Part shown: one piece after another, positions 60,419 to 64,000 of the stretch
Layout of the letters: each line of letters opens with the position of its first letter
How positions within the stretch are numbered: the stretch's first letter is position 1
DNA from: a virus
Direction: 5' to 3' (one strand)
IMG/VR virus record: IMGVR_UViG_3300044646_000478
Coordinates: 25,607 to 89,606 of that record
DNA: 64,000 nucleotides
Notes under the pieces: model-generated
What the model saw: only the letters and a program-made list of their open reading frames with translations
What the model was told of the DNA's origin: nothing
The model's database searches: none
Made by a program: the position numbers and the translations under genes

Positions 60419-60447
60419 ATTAAACCAGATGGTGTGAGCCGTGTCAA
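60419..60447 (-). promoter_or_regulatory. Strong sigma70 promoter of the SprT-like gene
   Basis: Minus-strand TTGACA (60442-60447) and TTTAAT (60419-60424), spaced exactly 17. A TAAACG box lies about 20 bases upstream (60467-60475). Confidence 0.82.
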
Positions 60448-60555
60448 GTGCCCGGTGTGGGCGGCTCGTTTATCCCTGCCCCGGCAGTATGACAGATGCT
60501 CCGGGGGAATACAAGCCCTCCCCGAATCCTCGCTCGGGGAGGGCGTTTAGATGCC

Positions 60556-60795
60556 CTAGAGGTCGGCCTCGTACTCATCGGCCAGCCGGTCCAGCGTGTA
60601 GGCCTGATACTCGGCCTCCCGGTGGGTCTCCATCCACTCACGCTCGCGCTTGGGGTCGTAAGCGAACCCATCCTCATCCCCGAATCCTGCGGCGATATGC
60701 AAGGCATCAGCGGCCTTCTCACGCAGAGCCTCGGCTCCTGCCCTCAGAACCTCCACCCTCTCCTGCTGAATCATCCGGCTTGTTGCAACACCCAT
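60556..60795 (-). CDS. Hypothetical helical protein, 79 residues
   Basis: Start MGVATSRMIQ at 60795 after CAGGGAGACAACG. Almost entirely helical and charged (ERVEVLRAGAEALREKAADA; HREAEYQAYTLDRLADEY). No family recognised. Stop TAG followed by a TAAACG box six bases on. Upstream promoter at 60823-60852. Confidence 0.72.
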   Translation of the reverse strand: MGVATSRMIQQERVEVLRAGAEALREKAADALHIAAGFGDEDGFAYDPKREREWMETHREAEYQAYTLDRLADEYEADL

Positions 60796-60822
60796 CGTTG
60801 TCTCCCTGTTCGTTGTTGGGGG

Positions 60823-60852
60823 ACCGTAGCACAGATTGGGGAGAGGGCACAA
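60823..60852 (-). promoter_or_regulatory. Promoter, extended -10 type
   Basis: Minus-strand TTGTGC (60847-60852) and TGCTACGGT with -10 TACGGT (60823-60828), spacing 18. A TAAACG box supplies the stop codon of the gene upstream (60858-60866). Confidence 0.6.
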
Positions 60853-60860
60853 GGCCCCGT

Positions 60861-61046
60861 TTATCCTTCCACCCACGACCACACCTCGGGGTCGGTAGGA
60901 TGCTGCTCGGGGAGGGTGGCAAGGCGCGGCCATGCAGTCATGCCTTCCTGCTCCATGATGGTGAAGGCCGCGTTTACACGGGCGGTGATGTTGGTGAACT
61001 GCCCCTCACGGAGCCACTCCATGTACCGCTGCTCATCGCTCAACAT
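60861..61046 (-). CDS. Hypothetical protein, 61 residues
   Basis: Start MLSDEQRYMEW at 61046 after GGGGGCTTGG; its ATG lies 14 bases inside the preceding gene. 61 residues, helical with several Trp. It ends VWSWVEG with the stop in a TAAACG box. No family recognised. Confidence 0.68.
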   Translation of the reverse strand: MLSDEQRYMEWLREGQFTNITARVNAAFTIMEQEGMTAWPRLATLPEQHPTDPEVWSWVEG

Positions 61047-61212
61047 GACCAAGCCCCCTAGTAAGAATCCACGCATCCAGAGCATCCTGAACAAACGATG
61101 TGATGCGCTCCTGCACCGTATCAAAGTCCACGGTGCCCTCCTGCTTGTCCCACTCAGCGGCGTCCAGCGAAACCTGAACGGAGATTGGCAGAGAGATGTT
61201 GCCGCTTACCAT
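61033..61212 (-). CDS. Hypothetical small protein, 59 residues
   Basis: ATG at 61212 to TGA at 61033, with GGAGGAAG well placed. The 59 residues start MVSGNISLPISVQVSLDAAE and continue as a helix (DTVQERITSFVQDALDAW). ATG overlaps the stop of the gene before it (ATGGTAA) and the 3' end overlaps the next gene by 14 bases, a compact coupled trio. No family recognised; the fold pattern (strand then helix) resembles small ribbon-helix-helix-like proteins (speculative). Confidence 0.72.
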   Translation of the reverse strand: MVSGNISLPISVQVSLDAAEWDKQEGTVDFDTVQERITSFVQDALDAWILTRGLGHVER

Positions 61213-61373
61213 GACACTTCCTCCTTGTGCTTACGCTTGCGCGTGTAACGGATGTTTACACGCTCGGGCGCATCCTTGCGCGAGCGCCTGACCTCAATGC
61301 GAACCCGCTGGCGCATACGACGCGCACGCTTAGGCTCAACGAACTTCTCCTCGTCCCGCTCTTGCTCGTACAT
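61206..61373 (-). CDS. Very basic small protein, 55 residues
   Basis: ATG at 61373 to TAA at 61206, with GGAGAT nearby. The 55 residues are packed with Arg and Lys (KRARRMRQRVRIEV, RYTRKRKHK), suggesting binding to nucleic acid. It starts the coupled trio 61373-60861 and lies behind a clear promoter (61437-61464). No family recognised. Confidence 0.68.
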   Translation of the reverse strand: MYEQERDEEKFVEPKRARRMRQRVRIEVRRSRKDAPERVNIRYTRKRKHKEEVSW

Positions 61374-61436
61374 GGTATCTCCTAATAGTTATCTATCTAA
61401 CTAATGAATATCTATCTAACTGCTTGCTGCTCAGAC

Positions 61437-61464
61437 AGCATACCATCTCAGATGAGAGATGCAA
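61437..61464 (-). promoter_or_regulatory. Promoter, extended -10 type
   Basis: Minus-strand TTGCAT (61459-61464) and TATGCT (61437-61442), spacing 16, with TGG before the -10. The TAAACG box that ends the upstream gene lies six bases before the -35. Confidence 0.72.
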
Positions 61465-61472
61465 GGCCTCGT

Positions 61473-61802
61473 TTATTCGCCCTCAATCTCCATACCAATC
61501 GTGAATCCTAGGCTAGCACCAGACTTGGTGTTGTAAACGCCGTCAGGCACCCATCCGCTAACATCGTAGAACGACTCCAACACAGTCCCCTTCACGGATT
61601 CTAGCGAACGGTGAAGGGTAAACCACACTTCACTCTCATGCACCTTGCGCTCAACTAGAAGCCACGGACGCTCCTGCTGCCCAGCAACCTCCAACCGAAC
61701 ATTGTCTGGGTCAATGTGGAAATCCTGATCGTAGTCCTCTAGGATTTCCACAATCACCTTATTGGTGATCTGAACATCGTCAGGGATGCAACTAACACTC
61801 AT
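61473..61802 (-). CDS. Hypothetical protein, 109 residues
   Basis: 109 residues with a helical N-terminus (TNKVIVEILEDYDQD) and a beta-rich body (PWLLVERKVHESEVWFTLHR). No family recognised. ATG follows the stop of its neighbour through TAAACGATG, and its own stop is part of another TAAACG box. G+C content is lower than around 54-60 kb. Confidence 0.73.
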   Translation of the reverse strand: MSVSCIPDDVQITNKVIVEILEDYDQDFHIDPDNVRLEVAGQQERPWLLVERKVHESEVWFTLHRSLESVKGTVLESFYDVSGWVPDGVYNTKSGASLGFTIGMEIEGE

Positions 61803-61805
61803 CGT

Positions 61806-62066
61806 TTAATCCTCCTGTATGATTTCGGCAATATAACCTGCATAGCAGTTAAACTTCTCCTCATCGTTGGCTGATGAAGGAACCTCAACATAACCATCGT
61901 GAACCCAAACATCATGCCCATCTATGCAACCGGGCTGACCGTCAAAGAGCATACGGCAGACCTGATGTGAAGTGCTGCCGTCGTCGTAGAACTGCCACCA
62001 ATCATCAGAGCCAAAGCGGAGGCGATGAAGGGTCACAGTCTCCTGCTCGTACTTCTGGGGAGGCAT
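61806..62066 (-). CDS. Hypothetical protein, 86 residues
   Basis: Start MPPQKYEQE at 62066, two bases past the upstream TAA. 86 residues, acidic and Trp/Tyr-rich (RFGSDDWWQFYDDG; CIDGHDVWVHDGYVEV). No family recognised. Middle member of a three-gene operon; its stop forms a TAAACGATG junction with the next gene. Confidence 0.72.
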   Translation of the reverse strand: MPPQKYEQETVTLHRLRFGSDDWWQFYDDGSTSHQVCRMLFDGQPGCIDGHDVWVHDGYVEVPSSANDEEKFNCYAGYIAEIIQED

Positions 62067-62068
62067 GA

Positions 62069-62446
62069 TTAAACGCCCCACTCAGAAAGGTTGCCATTGG
62101 CACGCTCAGGGACTCGGACACGGTACTCGGGGTAATAGACCTCACCGTTGGTGGTGTCCACGATAGCAACCACTACCCACACACCCTGTGCGTCAGCGTC
62201 CACCACAGAGTCGTAGATAGAGGTGTCGGCGTACTCGGCAGCCTCGTCCCACTCATCCTTGCCGTCGTAGAGAACATCGAAGTCCCCGCCCTTGACGACA
62301 GCGATGAAGCGGTACAGGTTGCCGTCAGAATCCCAGAATCCCGACTGCGGGGAGCCATGACGGGGAGTTCCCCACGCACTCTGAATCCTGTCCATCATCT
62401 CCTCAGCCTGCTCGCGCTGCTCAATCTCTGCATCGGTAATGCTCAT
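62069..62446 (-). CDS. Hypothetical protein, 125 residues
   Basis: Start MSITDAEIEQ at 62446 after AAAGGAGATT; the longer ORF runs over the promoter. The N-terminus is a charged helix (EQREQAEEMMDRIQ), then a beta-rich Asp/Tyr-containing body (LYRFIAVVKGGDFDVLYDGK; VWVVVAIVDTTNGEVYYPE). No family recognised. First gene of its operon. Confidence 0.74.
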   Translation of the reverse strand: MSITDAEIEQREQAEEMMDRIQSAWGTPRHGSPQSGFWDSDGNLYRFIAVVKGGDFDVLYDGKDEWDEAAEYADTSIYDSVVDADAQGVWVVVAIVDTTNGEVYYPEYRVRVPERANGNLSEWGV

Positions 62447-62478
62447 CAGAATCTCCTTTAGTTTGTTGCTGCTTAGAC

Positions 62479-62506
62479 AGCATAGCACCTCAGACCTAAG
62501 ATGCAA
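62479..62506 (-). promoter_or_regulatory. Promoter, extended -10 type
   Basis: Minus-strand TTGCAT (62501-62506) and TATGCT (62479-62484), spacing 16, with TGC before the -10. A TAAACG box that supplies the upstream stop codon lies five bases before the -35 (62512). Confidence 0.74.
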
Positions 62507-62514
62507 GTGCCCGT

Positions 62515-62739
62515 TTATTCGTCGTAGTAGTCGAAACTGTCTGAGACCGGACCTTCCTGCTGTAGCAGGGAGAACACTTCCCACGCCTCGTCCTCGTCCT
62601 CTATGTAGAAAGAAACGTCCCGTAGTCCAAAGCCAGCACCAGAATCGAACTGATAACCCTTAGACTCTCGGATGCCCTCAAAGAAGTCCTGCAACTCGTT
62701 TAGACGCTCAATGGGATATGAAGCAGAAACAACAAACAT
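62515..62739 (-). CDS. Hypothetical acidic protein, 74 residues
   Basis: Start MFVVSASYP fixed by a TAATG overlap with the upstream gene. 74 residues with a strand-helix-strand-helix pattern (ERLNELQDFFEGIRES; VSFYIEDEDEAWEVFSLL) typical of small ferredoxin-like folds. Ends DYYDE with the TAA of a TAAACG box. No family recognised. Confidence 0.73.
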   Translation of the reverse strand: MFVVSASYPIERLNELQDFFEGIRESKGYQFDSGAGFGLRDVSFYIEDEDEAWEVFSLLQQEGPVSDSFDYYDE

Positions 62740-63074
62740 TATCCCTCCCTCCACTCAGGCCCCTCGTCCAGAATGTCCATAACCTGAACATCTCCGGGCT
62801 GGCAATCAATAAGGTCATGCCAAGCCCAACGGTCGGGGCAATCATCTGAGGCATCGGTTGTGATGCGAAGGGTGATGGTGTAAACGCGCATCTCTCTCAC
62901 GTTCAGAACGTAAGCAGGAAACCTCTCACCACAGTCGTAGCACTTGTAGCCACAGACCAGAACCTCACGGTCATGCTCATCAATCTCAACATCATGCCCA
63001 GACTGCGAGGTGACGTTCTCAGACTGACAGTTTACACAACACTCGGGATTATCAACAAAGTTTACGGCACTCAT
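62739..63074 (-). CDS. Zinc-ribbon-like protein, 111 residues
   Basis: 111 residues. The Cys pairs in ECCVNCQSENV and GYKCYDCGERF form a likely zinc ribbon in the first 55 residues. The rest alternates beta strands (MRVYTITLRITTD) and an acidic helix-free end. No family assigned. ATG follows TAAACG directly (TAAACGATG), so it is coupled to the small conserved gene before it. Confidence 0.75.
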   Translation of the reverse strand: MSAVNFVDNPECCVNCQSENVTSQSGHDVEIDEHDREVLVCGYKCYDCGERFPAYVLNVREMRVYTITLRITTDASDDCPDRWAWHDLIDCQPGDVQVMDILDEGPEWREG

Positions 63075-63077
63075 CGT

Positions 63078-63257
63078 TTAACCATCCTGTCGGGGAGTGA
63101 TGTACCCAGCCTCAATCAGAGCCGCAGCCATGCGACCGTAAGAGCCTTGCAGGCTCCATGCCATACCTGTATCCACAAGGTACTGAAAGAGGTCAATGAT
63201 ACCCTCCTCATCCAACTCACCCTGCTCATACTCCATAATCGAACTAACGTAATCCAT
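63078..63257 (-). CDS. Conserved small actinophage protein (DUF7417-like)
   Basis: ATG at 63257 to TAA at 63078, with AAGGAGATAG ahead. The 59 residues read as helix-turn-helix-like: [20 protein letters not shown], then [20 protein letters not shown] and GYITP. A near-identical pattern (EQGEL ... LFQ.LVDTG.AW.LQG.YGR.A..LI..G.I) is very widespread in actinobacteriophage genomes, usually among early genes; its role is unknown. This is one of the best pointers to an actinobacterial host. Confidence 0.82.
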   Translation of the reverse strand: MDYVSSIMEYEQGELDEEGIIDLFQYLVDTGMAWSLQGSYGRMAAALIEAGYITPRQDG

Positions 63258-63267
63258 TTCTATCTCC

Positions 63268-63348
63268 TTACCTAGTCAGAGAAAACGTAAGACCGGCCAC
63301 TACCCACACGGCCAGAACGCCAACTGCGATTACAATAAAAGTTTCCAT
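63268..63348 (-). CDS. Tiny membrane protein, 26 residues
   Basis: ATG at 63348 after an excellent GAGGAGGG. Only 26 residues, [20 protein letters not shown] followed by TFSLTR: one membrane helix with a short basic tail. The longer ORF through here runs across the promoter and is not used. Lies just before the DUF7417-like gene in the same operon. Function unknown. Confidence 0.62.
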   Translation of the reverse strand: METFIVIAVGVLAVWVVAGLTFSLTR

Positions 63349-63375
63349 CTTGCCCTCCTCGTTGCTTGCCTTGTA

Positions 63376-63404
63376 AGCATAGGGAATATATCTCACTAAT
63401 GCAA
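63376..63404 (-). promoter_or_regulatory. Promoter, sigma70 type
   Basis: Minus-strand TTGCAT (63399-63404) and TATGCT (63376-63381), spacing 17. A TAAACG box lies five bases before the -35 (63410-63415). Confidence 0.74.
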
Positions 63405-63421
63405 CTATTCGTTTATTCAGC

Positions 63422-63637
63422 CTACCACTCAAAGCGAGCGGAAAGAACCTTGTGGTCTGGGAACAAACACCTAACCTGCTCCATCGCTCGGTCCACCATC
63501 TCTGTGATGATTTCACTATCCTCAAGGTTTCCCCAAACATAGTCTAGCGTGTCCTCGTTCTGCTCGGTCAGGCTTGCCTCATAGGTAAAGTTATCGGCAA
63601 TACCATTCTCACTAACCATCTCAACGGTAACAAACAT
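63422..63637 (-). CDS. Hypothetical protein, 71 residues
   Basis: 71 residues, beta then helix (FVTVEMVSENGIADNFTYEA; EIITEMVDRAMEQVRCLF), acidic. No family recognised. Its ATG overlaps the TAA of the upstream gene (TAAATG), so it is coupled. Its TAG stop is followed by a TAAACG box and promoter. Confidence 0.7.
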   Translation of the reverse strand: MFVTVEMVSENGIADNFTYEASLTEQNEDTLDYVWGNLEDSEIITEMVDRAMEQVRCLFPDHKVLSARFEW

Positions 63638-63994
63638 TTAGATGCGCTCCTCGCTCATTGTGTCCTGTCGGATGTTCTCCATCTCCTGTTCGTTGAGCCA
63701 TGCGTAAGCCTCGGCACGACTCTCCTCGTCAGCCGCAGCCTGTCGCAGAATCTCGTTCCACTCCTCGGGGTCGGTGACATAGGACTCAGCATCAATCTCG
63801 TCCCGACGACGCCGATACTCCTCCTCAATCTGAGCCTCAATGATGCCCTGTCGGTACTCAACCCAGAGAGTCAGAGCCTCATCAAGAATGACGAACTGCT
63901 CAATGGTGAGGTCTCCGTTTACAGTCAGGTCGTCCAGACGGTGATAGAGAGCCGTAGCCTTGTCCTGCATAATCATAACATCGTCCTGCATCAT
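63638..63994 (-). CDS. Hypothetical helical protein, 118 residues (start near window end)
   Basis: Helical and strongly charged throughout (EEEYRRRRDEIDAESYV; EESRAEAYAWLNEQEMENI), suggesting a coiled-coil or helical bundle. Several ATGs lie near the N-terminus (MMQDDVMIMQD) and the window ends six bases upstream, so the true start is uncertain. No family recognised. Confidence 0.62.
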   Translation of the reverse strand: MMQDDVMIMQDKATALYHRLDDLTVNGDLTIEQFVILDEALTLWVEYRQGIIEAQIEEEYRRRRDEIDAESYVTDPEEWNEILRQAAADEESRAEAYAWLNEQEMENIRQDTMSEERI

Positions 63995-64000
63995 TGGTCT

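Larger units (their letters stand above)
53864..63418 (-). repeat. Dispersed TAAACG box, about twenty copies, one orientation
   Basis: On the plus strand the box reads CGTTTA-Y-N-C. Copies start at about 53864 (variant), 54239, 55362, 56533, 57092, 57336 (variant), 57759 (variant), 58297, 58506, 58713, 59081, 59134, 59560, 60467, 60546, 60858, 61470, 61803, 62512, 63075 and 63410. All point the same way. In at least eight the TAA is the stop codon of the gene; in others the box lies between stop and terminator or just ahead of a -35. Variants read TACAAACG. Confidence 0.82.

Noticed and set aside
62060-62072. TTTAA at the 62069 stop as another TAAACG box
   Set aside because: It reads GTTTAATC on the coding strand, which is the opposite orientation and a simple Val-stop, so it was not counted.

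Overview
The window looks like roughly half of a contractile-tailed (myovirus) genome infecting an actinobacterium. A full set of sheath, tube, baseplate, capsid and head-protease genes is present. The actinobacterial link is an inference from a UDP-galactopyranose mutase, a small protein common in actinophages at 63.1 kb, a pyrimidine-dimer glycosylase of the MSMEG_6728 type, and four cell-wall-lysing domains in the baseplate. Portal and terminase genes were not recognised and presumably lie outside the window.

Layout. (1) 0-3 kb, plus strand: the end of a possible deaminase gene, a Glf mutase, a DxD glycosyltransferase, then a stable-RNA unit (tmRNA followed five bases later by an initiator-like tRNA-Met) closed by a strong terminator. 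(2) 3-49.3 kb, minus strand, A+T-rich, tightly packed with many TAATG stop/start overlaps. Reading in the direction of transcription from 49.3 kb: a 2165-residue multidomain protein, a glycosyltransferase, fibre/collar proteins, prohead protease with scaffold, capsid and decoration proteins, two more glycosyltransferases, neck, sheath, tube, frameshifted tail chaperones, tape measure, a baseplate hub carrying three muralytic domains, a CHAP-domain protein, baseplate wedges, and fibre proteins that include two seven-repeat beta-propellers. (3) 49.3-52.8 kb: small early-type genes including a DNA-repair glycosylase, a holin-like protein and two tiny membrane proteins. (4) 52.8-64 kb: base composition shifts abruptly to G+C-rich. 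This part holds a helicase split into two genes, a SprT-like protease, many small unknown proteins, and an elaborate non-coding layer.

The non-coding layer is the most unusual part. About twenty copies of a short one-orientation box (TAAACG on the coding strand) sit at gene ends, often supplying the stop codon itself. Sigma70-like promoters with extended -10 elements recur, many directly downstream of a box. Hairpin terminators repeat nearly word for word. A dispersed element with core CCATGCTAG sits just past several terminators, and a 600-base iteron-like region lies upstream of the helicase genes.

How the parts may work together (inference): four glycosyltransferases plus Glf, three of them embedded among virion genes, fit with sugar decoration of the particle. 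Many virion proteins are studded with Gly-Thr dipeptides, concentrated in accessory domains, which could be acceptor sites. Tail chaperones are produced by a textbook -1 frameshift signal. The tmRNA and initiator-like tRNA suggest the phage supplements host translation.
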